From assembly GCF_002294985.1 (NCBI RefSeq), contig NZ_NSGE01000011.1, positions 1 to 64,000 of the forward strand: DNA of 64,000 bases, in the 5' to 3' direction. Under the pieces are notes generated by a model that saw only the letters and a program-made list of their open reading frames with translations, was not told the origin of the DNA and did no database searches. The DNA comes from Mesorhizobium sp. WSM3862. Its GTDB lineage: Bacteria; Pseudomonadota; Alphaproteobacteria; Rhizobiales; Rhizobiaceae. The translations under genes and the position numbers were made by a program. The stretch's first letter is position 1. The number at the start of each line of letters is the position of its first letter. This document shows, in pieces, positions 41,069-50,412 of this stretch.

Positions 41069-44000
41069 TCAACCGCCGTCCAGCGACTTCAGGAGGTTGT
41101 CGATCGTGAACGGATTGGACTTGGGCTTCGGCGGCTCTGGAACGGAACCGTCGTTGACGCCGGGAAGCGACCGGTCGACTTTTGGCGCCTGCTCAACCGC
41201 CCTGCGTTCAGCTTCCAGCCTCGCCTGCTCGGCACGCTTGCGATCCGCCTCGGCCTGGGCTTTCGCGGCTGCGGCCTGTTGCTCGGCCTTTGCCTTGGCA
41301 TCGGCTTCCGCCTTTGCTTGCGCATCAGCCTCGGCCTTGGCGCGCGCCTCGGCCTCGGCCTGAGCCTTGGCGTCGGCTTCCGCTTTTGCCCTTGCCTCTT
41401 CTTCCGCTTTGGCTTGCGCCTCGGCTTCTGCCTTCGCTTGCGCCTCCGCTTCGGCTTTCGCCCTGGCTTCAGCCTCGGCTTTCTGCCGCGCCTCTTCCTC
41501 TTGCCGGCGCCGTTCCTCGGCCGCCCGGTCGCGCTCCGTCTGCAGCGCAGCGTAGTAGCGCACCTCGCGCCGCAGCCTCTGCTTCTCGAGCAGCGCCGCC
41601 TGCATCGCCTCGACGCGCTGCTGCTCCTTCTCCAACGCGCGCTGGGTCAGGAACTGCGCCAGCGGCGCGCTGTCGAACTGGAGCGACGTCGCCCCGATCT
41701 GGCCTGCAAGGCTGAAGTTCACAGCCGGTTCGGAGCCGACCAGCGCCTCGTCGCCCGGTCGATAGGTGATCGCCCCCTTGGCGGCCACCGTGCTCGCATC
41801 GAGGTCGGCGGTGACGTCCGCAGACAGCGTCGCCGCCGGATTGTCGAGGCTGATCGGCGGCGCCCGCAGCGTGCCATTGGCAACTGTGAAGGGGATATCG
41901 GTATTGCCGGCCTCGAAACTTCCCTGTCCGGCGATCTCAGGCGCGAAGCCGGCGGTCTTGGCGGCATCAATGTCGCGTCCGATTGAATCGGCCTTGGCGA
42001 TGACGGGGGCAAAGGCATCGGGATTGATGCCGGAGATGGCCAGTCCCTTCAGCGCCGCCGTGCCGGACCCTGACAGGGCGGCGATCATCGCATCGACAGA
42101 CTTGCCGCTGGTCGACAGCGCGGCCGAAATGTCGCCGCTGCCGCTGATTCCGGCGCCAGGCAGCACTGCGGCAAGATCACTGCCCGCCAGCTTCAATTGA
42201 CCCGATAACAGGCCGGTGCCGTCCGTGTTCTTGAGCTCGAACAGGCCGGTCAGCGTGCCCTCATAGAGCTTGGCTTTGAGGTCCGAGACACGGATGCCTT
42301 CCCGGTCGAGCTTCAGCGACAGCGTCGCGTCATGCGCGGTCGCGAACGGTCCGGCGGCAAGGGCGGCCGTGTTGAGGTCGAGATCGGCGCTGAACGGCAG
42401 GGTCGATTTCCGGCTGAACGGCGTCGTCGGCCAGCCACCGTCCTTCCCGGCGAGGAAGGACTGGTCGCCGAACAACGAAACCGCCAGCGGATCGAGGTCG
42501 AGCTCATCGAGCGCCAGCGCGCCGGCAAGATGCGGCAGTCCGTCCTTCATGTCGGCGTTGACGTCGCCGGACACAGTCGCCTTGTTGACGGCGCCGCTGA
42601 GCCCGCTCAGCACCAGAAGCCCATTGCCGAAGTCGGCATCGCTGGCGAGCGAAGCCGACGTGCCGGTGCCCATGCCGGGCAGCCCGACACCTGTCGTCAT
42701 CAGCCATGGCTCGATATCGGCGGCGTCGAGATTGACCTTGCCCTTGGCGGTGGCGCCTTGCTCTGTCTCGGCTATGGTCCCGTCAAAGCTCGCCCTGAAA
42801 TCGTCGGCCGTCAGGTTGAAGCTGGTTGCCAGACCGCCGCCCAGCGAGCCTTTGGCCGTGATATCGGTGGTGGCCTGTCCAAGCATGCCGAGCGGCAGCG
42901 CCGGCAGGCCGTAGAGTGCAAGCAGCGTAGCGGCGTTCTCGTTCCTGGCATTGAAGGTGATCGACACCGGCGCATCGGGAAGCCGATCCCGCGTCCCCCT
43001 GCCCGAAAGCGAAGCCGAGAAGGCGGAACCGCCGGCCTTGCCTTGCGCGGAGAGCGCGAGTCCGGTGGTGCCGTCGCCATTGTCGGCGGCACTTGTCACC
43101 AGGTCGATCCGGGCGTCCTGGAACAGCTCCGGATAGGCAGCAACACGGGCAGCCAGGCCTTTCAGAACCTGATTGTCCGGATAATGCTGGGCTGCGACAT
43201 CTATGAGCGGCTTGAGATCGACGGCCACCACGGATGCGTCGAGCTTGCCGGTCGGGCTTTCCGGAAAATCCTTGATGCGCCCGGTGGCGCTGATCGAGGC
43301 GCCGGCGAGCCCTCCGACCGAGAGCCGGTCGATCTCGAGCAGGCCCTTGCGCAGCCTCAACGCCGTATCAACTGTATCGGCGGTCAGCCCGGCGGCGCTG
43401 ACCGGGCCCGCCTTGATTTGGAAATCGAGGTCGCGGTCGGAGAAGCGGTTGGCGCCCTTGTCGCTGACAAAGATCGAGGCGAAGGCCGCCAGCCCATCGA
43501 CGTCGAGCTCGCCGCCCTCCAGCTGCATCAGCACCGAGGGCCTGGCGCCATCGGGCTGGCTGGAATCGATGCGGCCGGAAAATTTCGCCTTGCCGAGGAT
43601 CAGCTCGAGGTCGCTGAACGACTGCCGGTTCTCGCTGAGATCGACCTTGGCCTTGAAGCCCGCCGCCGGCAGACGGCGGATCGCGTCGTCGACATCCTTC
43701 GACAGCCAGGCGGCGAAACCGGACGGCTGTCCGACGGCAAGCAGCAGGGATCCGGTGAAGCCGAAATGGTCCTCGACGTTCAGCATGCCGTCGGCTTCAA
43801 GCGTCGCCCGCCCGGGCAGTGTCGCGGCGAGCGACTTCACCGACCACCCGCCTTCGGCCGGCTCCGCCGAGAGCCGCACGTCGCGAACCGTGGTATCGCC
43901 CGCCACCACGGCCGGCAGCCTGACCTCGACCGTGCCCGGTATCGTCGGCTTCGGCATGTGCTGAAGCGTCTGCTCGAACGCCGCGATACGCTGGTCGAGC

Positions 44001-45034
44001 GTCAATCCGGCACCTGCGGATGCGCCCACCGCCTCGTCGAACTGCACCTGCGCGCCGTTCGCTTCGATCGAAAAATGCGGTTTCAGGCCGAGATCGACCG
44101 AGGCCTTGCCGCCGGCGGTATAGGGGTTGTCGAGCGGTCCGGTCTCGAAGCGGAATTCATCGACACCGAGCTTCTGATGGTCGAGCGCGAATTTGCCGTT
44201 CAGCCGGAAGCCGGGATCGGGCTTGCCGGCGCTGACCTTCACGGGCTCGCCGTCAGTGTCGCGCAATTCGGCCGAGCTCCTGTCGGCCTCATTCTTGTCA
44301 GAGGCCGAAACCTTGAACTGACCGGAATAGACCGCCGCGCCTTTGACGATGCCGGCGTTGCCGTCTGTCTCGATGATGAGCGGATAGGCATCCGGGTCGG
44401 CTTTGAGTCTGACCCGCATCTGGCCGTCGGCTTCCGCTCTGCCGGTTGAGGCCGAGACTTCCGCGCGCAGGCCGTCGAAGCGCAGCGAGCCGTCCATCCG
44501 CCATGGACCGGCGAGCGACTTTGCCGAAACGGTCGAGTTGATCTCGGAGATAAAATGGCTGCGCCCGCCGGCGGCATGGCGCAATTCGATCTGCCCTTCG
44601 GTCACCGTCAGCTTCTCGATCGCGATCTGTCCGGGATCGAAGGGCGTCGACGGCCGAATCGCCCAGTCGACCGTGCCGTCGCCGGCAACATCGATGGTCG
44701 CCTTCGGATGCACCAGCCGCATGTCGAAGATCAGCAGTTCGCCGCGCAGGAACGGCGCCAGCTCCGCGTCCATGGAGAAGGTCTCCATCGTCATCGCCGG
44801 CTGTCCGCCAGGGCCGCCTGCGACCTCGACATTGGAGAAGGTCACCGAAGGGAATGGCAAGAGTCGCGCGGTCGCGTCGCCTTTCACGGTCACCTTGCGG
44901 CCGAGGATGGTGCTCGCCTCGCGCTCGAAATCGGCGCGGTAGCCGGTCCAGTCGATGAAATACGGCACCACCAGCGCCGCGCAAAGCACCAGCACGAACA
45001 GGCCACCGAAGATCACGAACAGGCGAGCGAGCAT
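41069..45034 (-). CDS. AsmA family protein with TolA-like tail
   Basis: Large envelope protein, 1321 residues. One N-terminal membrane helix (residues 5-27) anchors a long periplasmic beta-rich AsmA domain like those proposed to move phospholipid to the outer membrane. The opening YFIDWTGYRADFEREASTILGRKV and the late AsmA_2 block (LSGQLKLAGSDLAAVLPGAGISGSG) are good family marks. The last ~190 residues (41072-41650) are a charged helix of EA/KA repeats such as AEAQAKAEAEAQAKAEEEAR, resembling the TolA stalk, ending in a Pro-rich KSNPFTIDNLLKSL. The ATG at 45034 has GGAG upstream; a TTG at 45043 is alternative. Monocistronic. Confidence 0.88.
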   Translation of the reverse strand: MLARLFVIFGGLFVLVLCAALVVPYFIDWTGYRADFEREASTILGRKVTVKGDATARLLPFPSVTFSNVEVAGGPGGQPAMTMETFSMDAELAPFLRGELLIFDMRLVHPKATIDVAGDGTVDWAIRPSTPFDPGQIAIEKLTVTEGQIELRHAAGGRSHFISEINSTVSAKSLAGPWRMDGSLRFDGLRAEVSASTGRAEADGQMRVRLKADPDAYPLIIETDGNAGIVKGAAVYSGQFKVSASDKNEADRSSAELRDTDGEPVKVSAGKPDPGFRLNGKFALDHQKLGVDEFRFETGPLDNPYTAGGKASVDLGLKPHFSIEANGAQVQFDEAVGASAGAGLTLDQRIAAFEQTLQHMPKPTIPGTVEVRLPAVVAGDTTVRDVRLSAEPAEGGWSVKSLAATLPGRATLEADGMLNVEDHFGFTGSLLLAVGQPSGFAAWLSKDVDDAIRRLPAAGFKAKVDLSENRQSFSDLELILGKAKFSGRIDSSQPDGARPSVLMQLEGGELDVDGLAAFASIFVSDKGANRFSDRDLDFQIKAGPVSAAGLTADTVDTALRLRKGLLEIDRLSVGGLAGASISATGRIKDFPESPTGKLDASVVAVDLKPLIDVAAQHYPDNQVLKGLAARVAAYPELFQDARIDLVTSAADNGDGTTGLALSAQGKAGGSAFSASLSGRGTRDRLPDAPVSITFNARNENAATLLALYGLPALPLGMLGQATTDITAKGSLGGGLATSFNLTADDFRASFDGTIAETEQGATAKGKVNLDAADIEPWLMTTGVGLPGMGTGTSASLASDADFGNGLLVLSGLSGAVNKATVSGDVNADMKDGLPHLAGALALDELDLDPLAVSLFGDQSFLAGKDGGWPTTPFSRKSTLPFSADLDLNTAALAAGPFATAHDATLSLKLDREGIRVSDLKAKLYEGTLTGLFELKNTDGTGLLSGQLKLAGSDLAAVLPGAGISGSGDISAALSTSGKSVDAMIAALSGSGTAALKGLAISGINPDAFAPVIAKADSIGRDIDAAKTAGFAPEIAGQGSFEAGNTDIPFTVANGTLRAPPISLDNPAATLSADVTADLDASTVAAKGAITYRPGDEALVGSEPAVNFSLAGQIGATSLQFDSAPLAQFLTQRALEKEQQRVEAMQAALLEKQRLRREVRYYAALQTERDRAAEERRRQEEEARQKAEAEARAKAEAEAQAKAEAEAQAKAEEEARAKAEADAKAQAEAEARAKAEADAQAKAEADAKAKAEQQAAAAKAQAEADRKRAEQARLEAERRAVEQAPKVDRSLPGVNDGSVPEPPKPKSNPFTIDNLLKSLDGG

Positions 45035-45122
45035 CGGCTCCAAAGCCTAGGATTAAAGTCAGCCGCACTCTACCCGCATCCGCGCGGCGATAAAGAGGCA
45101 ATTCGGCTGCAACCCTCGGCTT

Positions 45123-46535
45123 CTAGGCTCTCGGCAAGATCTTGCCGGGGTTCATGATGTTCAGCGGGTCGAGCGCCTGCTTGATGGTGCGCATGACGTC
45201 AACGCCATGGCCGAGTTCATGGCGCAGGAAGCTTACCTTGCCTTGCCCGATGCCGTGTTCGCCGGTGCAGGTGCCTTCCATGGCGATCGCCCGCATGTTG
45301 AGCCGCGCGACGAATTTTTCAGCGAGTGCGATCTCCTGCGGGCTGTCGACATCCATCAGCACCAGCACATGGAAATTGCCGTCGCCGGCGTGGCCGACGA
45401 TCGGCGCGATCAGGCCCATTTCGGCAATGTCGGCTTCGGTCTCGGTGACGCATTCGGCAAGCCGGGAGATCGGCACGCAGACATCGGTCGAAAGCCCCTT
45501 GGCGCCGGGGCGCAGCGTCAGCGACGACCAGTAGGCGTCGTGCCGCGCCTTCCAGAGCTTCGTCCGCTCCTCGGCGACGCTGGTCCACAGGAATGGTCCG
45601 CCGCCATTCTCCTCGGCGATCATGCCGAAAGTCTCGGCCTGTTCGGCGACACCGGCGTCGCTGCCGTGAAATTCGACGAAAAGGCACGGGCTCTCGGGGT
45701 AGTCGAGCTTCGAATAATTCTTCATCGCCCGCATCTGCAGCGCGTTGACCAGTTCGATGCGCGCCACCGGGATGCCCATCTGAATGGTCGCTATCACTGC
45801 GTTGCATGCGGCCTCCAAGGTCGGGAACGGGCAGACACCGCCGGAGATCGCCTGCGGAATGCCCTGCAGCCTGAGCGTCAGTGCTGTGATGATGCCGAGC
45901 GTGCCTTCCGAGCCGACCAAGAGCCGCGTCAAGTCGTAGCCGGCCGAGCTTTTCTTTGCCCGCTTGCCGGTCGTCACTGCCTCGCCGTCGGCCATCACCG
46001 CCGTCAGCGACAGCACGTTTTCGCGCATCGTGCCGTAGCGCACGGCATTGGTGCCGGACGCCCGAGTTGCCGCCATGCCGCCCAGCGAGGCATTGGCGCC
46101 GGGATCGATCGGGAAGAACAGGCCGGTGTCGCGCAAATGCCGGTTGAGATCCTCGCGTGTCACTCCGGGCTCGACCGTGCAGTCGAGATCCTGCGGATTG
46201 ACCGAGAGGATGCGGTTCATGCGAGAGGTGTCGATGGATATGCCTCCGCCCGGCGCATTGGTGTGGCCCTCGAGCGAGGAGCCGACGCCGAAGGCAATGA
46301 CCGGCACACGATGCGCGGCGCAGGTGCGCACGATCTCCTGCACCTCCGGCTTGGTTTCGGCGAAGACGACGCCGTCCGGCGCCTGGGTCGGGATGTAGGT
46401 GGTGGTGTGCGCATGCTGGTCGCGGATCGCCTCGCCGGTCTGAAAACGCTCGCCGAACCGCTGCTTGAGGATGCCGAGCGCGGCGGCGATGCCTTCCTCG
46501 TTGCGCTCGACGGGGTTGAGGTCGCTCAAAGCCAT
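45123..46535 (-). CDS. FAD-linked 2-hydroxyacid dehydrogenase (D-lactate/glycolate type)
   Basis: Flavoenzyme of the GlcD/DLD (VAO-PCMH) family that oxidises D-lactate, glycolate or a similar 2-hydroxy acid. It is 470 residues long. The PCMH FAD-binding half shows PVIAFGVGSSLEGHTNAPGGGISID, TVEPGVTREDLNRHL, and GANASLGGMAATRASGTNAVRYG; the C-terminal half has GHAGDGNFHV and the end motif GEHGIGQGK...DPLNIMNPGKIL. The ATG at 46535 follows a perfect GGAGGAATTC. It stands alone; there is no GlcE/GlcF partner, which favours a D-lactate dehydrogenase (cytochrome) over glycolate oxidase. The substrate is inferred. Confidence 0.9.
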   Translation of the reverse strand: MALSDLNPVERNEEGIAAALGILKQRFGERFQTGEAIRDQHAHTTTYIPTQAPDGVVFAETKPEVQEIVRTCAAHRVPVIAFGVGSSLEGHTNAPGGGISIDTSRMNRILSVNPQDLDCTVEPGVTREDLNRHLRDTGLFFPIDPGANASLGGMAATRASGTNAVRYGTMRENVLSLTAVMADGEAVTTGKRAKKSSAGYDLTRLLVGSEGTLGIITALTLRLQGIPQAISGGVCPFPTLEAACNAVIATIQMGIPVARIELVNALQMRAMKNYSKLDYPESPCLFVEFHGSDAGVAEQAETFGMIAEENGGGPFLWTSVAEERTKLWKARHDAYWSSLTLRPGAKGLSTDVCVPISRLAECVTETEADIAEMGLIAPIVGHAGDGNFHVLVLMDVDSPQEIALAEKFVARLNMRAIAMEGTCTGEHGIGQGKVSFLRHELGHGVDVMRTIKQALDPLNIMNPGKILPRA

Positions 46536-46592
46536 GAATTCCTCCGCGAATGGACCAGCGGCCACTCTTGTAATGCAGCTATGGATGATGCC

Positions 46593-46650
46593 TAAAGCAA
46601 TTCCAGGAAAAGAGTGAAGCGGTTTCCGTGCGGAATTGCGCCAGAACAAA
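46593..46650. repeat. Rhizobial short palindromic repeat, family A copy 2
   Basis: AGCAATTCCAGGAAAAG ... GGAATTGCGCC with a TTTCCG core, matching the copy at 3061-3115. It lies in the divergent gap between the dehydrogenase and the thioesterase gene. Confidence 0.6.
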
Positions 46651-46700
46651 AGTGAACCTCACCAGCCAGGCCCTGTCCAGCGACGATCAAGGAAAGCCAG

Positions 46701-47186
46701 ATGACGATGCCCGCGCCGATCATTTCCAGCCCGATGGCGATCGAGAAGGACTGGATCGACTATAACGGCCATCTCAACATGGCCTATTACAACGTGCTGT
46801 TCGACCGCTGCTCGGACGAAGCGTTCGAGCTGATGGGTATGGGACCGAACTATGCCAAGGATCGCCGCCTCACCATCTACACCGCGGAAGTCCATGTCTG
46901 CTACGTGCAGGAGCTTCACCTCGACCACAAGGTGAAGGTCTCGTTCCAGCTCATCGACCACGACGAGAAGCGGCTGAGGGCCTATCAGGAGATTCGCCAC
47001 GTCGATGGCTGGCTGGCCGCGACGTCCGAGCAGCTTGCGCTGCATGTCGACATGGCCGGGCCGAGGGTCGCTCCCTTCCCGGCCGATGTGATGGCACAGG
47101 TTGAAGCCATGCGCGCCGCCCACGCCGCGTTGCCGATGCCGGAGCGTGCCGGCCGTTCGATCGGCATCAAACGCAAGAGCGCTTGA
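46701..47186 (+). CDS. Hotdog-fold acyl-CoA thioesterase
   Basis: Thioesterase of the 4HBT family, 161 residues. The catalytic-site segment WIDYNGHLNMAYYNVLFDRC at residues 18-37 carries the Asp/Asn and the His-Leu-Asn-Met pattern typical of the family. The core helix and five strands follow (TIYTAEVHVCYVQELHLDHKVKVSFQLIDHD). A GGAAAG site precedes the ATG. Related rhizobial and pseudomonad proteins act on betainyl-CoA in carnitine breakdown, but no carnitine genes are adjacent, so the substrate is open. It is a single gene. Confidence 0.85.
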   Translation: MTMPAPIISSPMAIEKDWIDYNGHLNMAYYNVLFDRCSDEAFELMGMGPNYAKDRRLTIYTAEVHVCYVQELHLDHKVKVSFQLIDHDEKRLRAYQEIRHVDGWLAATSEQLALHVDMAGPRVAPFPADVMAQVEAMRAAHAALPMPERAGRSIGIKRKSA

Positions 47187-47331
47187 AAACCCGCACACCC
47201 GCGTTAACCTTACCAAGGTTTTAACGTGAACAAGCCGATTGAGTCTGTTGAACGACTCAGTGGCGCGTTCGAAAACCGCCGCACCGGGTTTACGCGCGGG
47301 CGGCAGGCGGAATGCGGTGCGAGGACAGTGC

Positions 47332-47547
47332 ATGAAAACCGACATCAAGGTCGAAGTGGAGCGGTTGGCGGCCGATCCGCGCATCACCGACTATGATTTC
47401 TGGCGATCGTTGAAGAACGTCAACAACGAGATCTTCCACATCGCCAACAACAACGAGCCCATCCCCTTCGACATGATCCGCTGGCGCGCGATTCTCAAGC
47501 AGGCGCGCATGAGACGGGGGCACACTGAGCCTTCAGCGCTCCCTTAA
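47332..47547 (+). CDS. Small protein of unknown function
   Basis: A 71-residue protein beginning MKTDIKVEVERLAADPRITDYDFWRSLKNV and continuing with an Asn-rich turn (NNNEPIPFDMIRWRAILKQAR). It is hydrophilic with one probable helix-turn-helix-like pair, no cysteines and no signal. A GAGGACAG ribosome-binding site supports the ATG at 47332; an earlier start at 47239 has no support. Its end overlaps the convergent Lrp gene by 15 bases. I recognise no family. The balanced composition and ribosome-binding site make a real gene likely. Confidence 0.6.
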   Translation: MKTDIKVEVERLAADPRITDYDFWRSLKNVNNEIFHIANNNEPIPFDMIRWRAILKQARMRRGHTEPSALP

Positions 47548-48009
47548 ACTGCCAAGCGGCGAGCGCGCCTCGACCGGCGACGACTGTATGATGGCGGTGT
47601 TGGTCATCGCATAGGGAATAATTCTGTCGATCACCCGCTCCAATTCGGCCACCGAGCCGACATGCGCGAGCGCGATGAAGCAATCCTCGCCGGTCACTCG
47701 GTCGCATTGGGCGATTTCCGGCAGGTCGCGGATGATCCCGGCCACCACGGCAAGCTGCCCCGGCACCGGCCTGATTCGCAGCCATGCCGACAGCTTCATG
47801 CCGAGCGCCGCCGGATTGATCTTCACCGTATAGGCTTCGATCACGCCATTCTCGTGCAGCTTGCGAATGCGTTCCGCCACGCTCGGCGCCGAGAGCCCGA
47901 CGGCGCGCGCCAGCTCCGCCGTGCTGGTGCGCGCATCCTTTTCCAGGAGTCGCAGGATTTTCAGGTCCGCCGCATCCAGCTCGCCATTTTCATTTCGAAG
48001 GCGTTTCAA
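47533..48009 (-). CDS. Lrp/AsnC family regulator
   Basis: Amino-acid-responsive transcription factor of 158 residues. The HTH (residues 12-60: LDAADLKILRLLEKDARTST; LARAVGLSAPSVAERIRKLHENGVIEAY) precedes a RAM ligand-binding domain (residues 65-145). It is divergent from an EamA transporter with an 88-base gap, the usual position for the regulator of an amino-acid exporter. Binding sites were not recognised. Which amino acid it senses is unknown. Confidence 0.93.
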   Translation of the reverse strand: MKRLRNENGELDAADLKILRLLEKDARTSTAELARAVGLSAPSVAERIRKLHENGVIEAYTVKINPAALGMKLSAWLRIRPVPGQLAVVAGIIRDLPEIAQCDRVTGEDCFIALAHVGSVAELERVIDRIIPYAMTNTAIIQSSPVEARSPLGSLRER

Positions 48010-48097
48010 ATAATCATCTTTTCTTCAGAAGGTGAACGGCGATCGGAACCGTGCATCAACCATATAAGTCGCGAAGTTCGCCTGCGATAATGACCCT

Positions 48098-49012
48098 ATG
48101 AATTCTGAAGCGCAAGTTCGTCCGACAAACCGGGCCGGCAGCGACACCGACGCTGCGCGCCCTGCCCTCGCCGGACTGGCCGATGCACTGCCGCCGCATG
48201 TCTGGTTCTGCGTCAGCGCGATCTTCCACTATCTCGGGCCGGCCTTCGCCGTGCTGCTGTTCGCTCAGGTCGGCGTGCTCGGCATGGCCTGGCTGCGCAT
48301 CGCCACGGCCGCGCTCGTCTTCGCGCCGCTTACCAGGCCATGGACGGTTTTCGCGCGCGCCGACCGCTCGGCCCGCCTGCTGCTGTTGGCCTTCGGCGCC
48401 TGCCTGGCGGTGATGAACTGCGCCTTCTATCTGGCTCTCGACCGCCTGCCGATCTCGCTGGTCGCCGCGATCGAATTTGTCGGCACCATAGGCGTCGCGA
48501 TGGTCGGCCTCAGAACCCCGCGCAATTTCGCGGCGCTCGCCATCGCTGTCGCCGGCACGTTGCTGTTGATCGATGTCAAATGGTCGAGCGATCCCGTCGG
48601 CCTGTTCTGGGCTTTTCTCAACGGCGCGCTGTTCATCGGCTATATCGTTTTGGGCCACCGCATCGCCCGGACAGGCCTCGGCGTCGCCGGCCTCGGCACC
48701 GCCATGGCGATCGCCTTCCTCGTCGTGCTGCCGGTCGGCCTCATCGAGGCGCTGCCAGCCTTCTCGGCGCCGCAACTGATGATCGCCGGTATCGGCGTCG
48801 GCATCTGCTCCTCGGTCATCCCCTACATTTGCGACCAGCTCGCCATGGCGCGGCTGCCGCGCGCGAGCTTCGCGCTCATGCTATCGCTCTTGCCGCTCAC
48901 CGCGACCCTGATCGGCGTCGTCGTGCTCAGGCAGGTTCCGAGCCTCACCGATTGCCTCGGCATCGCGCTGGTTGTGGCGGGCGTCGCCATGCACAAGCCG
49001 GCGCCGGAGTGA
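48098..49012 (+). CDS. EamA/RhtA family exporter
   Basis: Drug/metabolite-transporter superfamily permease, 304 residues with about ten helices in two EamA repeats. It is close in look to RhtA (threonine/homoserine export): FHYLGPAFAVLLFAQVGVLGMAWLRIATAALVF and the second half ICSSVIPYICDQLAMARLPRASFALMLSLLPL are typical. Divergent Lrp regulator suggests that an amino acid is the substrate. Its end faces a large inverted repeat that may stop transcription. Function is inferred. Confidence 0.88.
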   Translation: MNSEAQVRPTNRAGSDTDAARPALAGLADALPPHVWFCVSAIFHYLGPAFAVLLFAQVGVLGMAWLRIATAALVFAPLTRPWTVFARADRSARLLLLAFGACLAVMNCAFYLALDRLPISLVAAIEFVGTIGVAMVGLRTPRNFAALAIAVAGTLLLIDVKWSSDPVGLFWAFLNGALFIGYIVLGHRIARTGLGVAGLGTAMAIAFLVVLPVGLIEALPAFSAPQLMIAGIGVGICSSVIPYICDQLAMARLPRASFALMLSLLPLTATLIGVVVLRQVPSLTDCLGIALVVAGVAMHKPAPE

Positions 49013-49024
49013 TCCGCCGCCGTC

Positions 49025-49169
49025 GAGGTGTGTTGAGATTCAGGTCAGGCCGAGCCGAGAATGGTGGATTCCGAGAACCAGAGCGGAGCGTACTTTGAAG
49101 TACGTGAGCACCGGAAGCGCAGGAAGCCGCCATTCGCAGGCCGGGCTCACCTGAATATCAACACACCTC
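49025..49169. repeat. Mosaic inverted-repeat element
   Basis: The outer arms of 21 bases (49025-49045 and 49149-49169) match as inverse copies at 20 of 21 positions. Inside lies a short stem CGTACTT/AAGTACG (49088-49103) flanked by GAGCGGAGCG and GTGAGCACCGG, a sequence also found in part at 19846-19883. It fills the gap between two convergent genes, and the right arm runs into the stop codon of the hydrolase gene. Confidence 0.65.
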
Positions 49170-50070
49170 AGGCCAGTTTCTCCTTAAGGAAGGCGAGCGT
49201 CCTCCCCCAGGCCAGATCGGCCGCCTTCTTGTCGTAGCGCGCGGCCGAGGTGTCGTTGTTGAAGGCGTGGTTGACGCCGTCATAGACATAGACGGTGTAT
49301 TCGATATGCGCGGCGTCGAGCGCCTTCTTGTAGGCGTCGATGCCGGCATTGATGCGCTCGTCCAGCCCGGCATAATGCAGCAGCAGCGCCGCCTTGATCT
49401 TCGGCACATCCTCGGCCTTCGGCTGCATGCCGTAATAGGCGACGCCGGCGCTGAGGTCCGGCGCATTGACGGCGAGCGTGTTCACCGTGCCGCCACCCCA
49501 GCAGAAGCCGACCGCGCCGACCTTGCCGTTGCTGTCTTGGTAAGTCTTGAGATAGGCGACCGTCGCTACGCCGTCGGCCGCGACTTGGGCAGCATCGAGC
49601 TTGCTGAACATGTCGCGCGCCTTGTCCTCGTCGGCGGGAGTGCCGCCGAGCGGCGACAGGAAGTCCGGCGCCAGCGCGACGAAGCCTTCCAGCGCCACGC
49701 GCCGGGCGACGTCACGGATATGCCCATTGAGCCCCCGGTTCTCATGGACGACGATCACCGTGCCGAGTTTGCCGGACTGATTCGCCGGCTTGACCAGATA
49801 GCCCTTCATCTCGCCGCTGCTGCCGGGATAGGTAATGTCCTCGCCCTTCACCCTCGGATCGTTCTCGGCGACGATCGCCGCCTTGGCCGAATTCGCAGCC
49901 AGCATCGGCGCGATCGCGGCGGCCGCGGCGCCCGATCCAGCGAGCCGAGTCAATTGCTCCATGAAGCGCCGCCGGTCGAGCGTCAGATGCGTATATTCGT
50001 CATAGGCATCGATCATCGCCTGAGTGATGATGGGCTGTGTGACGACAGGCTTGGCGACAGGTTCGGTCAT
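49168..50070 (-). CDS. Dienelactone hydrolase family protein
   Basis: Alpha/beta hydrolase of 300 residues in the dienelactone-hydrolase family. The catalytic cysteine is in GFCWGGG, the histidine in GVNHAFNND near the C terminus, with an Asp in YAGLDERINAG. The N terminus carries a twin-arginine-like RRRFMEQLTRLAGSGAAAAAIAP about residues 33-55, preceded by about 30 extra residues, so it may be exported by Tat. The ATG at 50070 follows GAGGAGAG. Substrate unknown; many homologues are carboxymethylenebutenolidase-like. Monocistronic. Confidence 0.88.
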   Translation of the reverse strand: MTEPVAKPVVTQPIITQAMIDAYDEYTHLTLDRRRFMEQLTRLAGSGAAAAAIAPMLAANSAKAAIVAENDPRVKGEDITYPGSSGEMKGYLVKPANQSGKLGTVIVVHENRGLNGHIRDVARRVALEGFVALAPDFLSPLGGTPADEDKARDMFSKLDAAQVAADGVATVAYLKTYQDSNGKVGAVGFCWGGGTVNTLAVNAPDLSAGVAYYGMQPKAEDVPKIKAALLLHYAGLDERINAGIDAYKKALDAAHIEYTVYVYDGVNHAFNNDTSAARYDKKAADLAWGRTLAFLKEKLA

Positions 50071-50412
50071 GGCTCTCCTCGACGACTGTTTGACGCGCAA
50101 GATAGGGTTAGAACGCGCACGGTCCAGTCATCCGCCGGCGACAACGGCACTCGACCCGAACTTCGACCATGACGATTGCCGGTGGCTTCCGCATCCATCA
50201 CATTTTAGTCATTCCGAAAAAGTTGATGGTGCTGTCACGGTGGGACGGAAAACTGCGGAGCGGCCCCGCCCGGTCCGAACGGCAAAAAGGGGAATGCCGG
50301 GAACGTGATGGCCTCCGGCGTAGCGGCTGGCTGAGGCGGCGCTTGCTGTCGTCGCTGCAGGCGCTTGGCCACGTGCTCGGCGAAAAAGGCCGGCGCGATT
50401 GGATGTCCTCGT
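50071..50412. other. 342-base stretch without a recognisable gene
   Basis: Between the hydrolase start and the glucose dehydrogenase stop. It should hold the hydrolase promoter. A short plus-strand frame (50169-50489) crosses into the dehydrogenase gene and shows no family resemblance. I saw no palindromes, tRNA or other signal here. Confidence 0.6.

Noticed and set aside
41250..41480. Tandem repeats as a possible CRISPR array
   Set aside because: Units are short, contiguous codon repeats encoding EA/KA, without spacers.
42332..44449. 705-codon plus-strand open frame
   Set aside because: Antisense shadow of the AsmA-family gene; composition is dominated by Arg, Gly and Glu with no motif.
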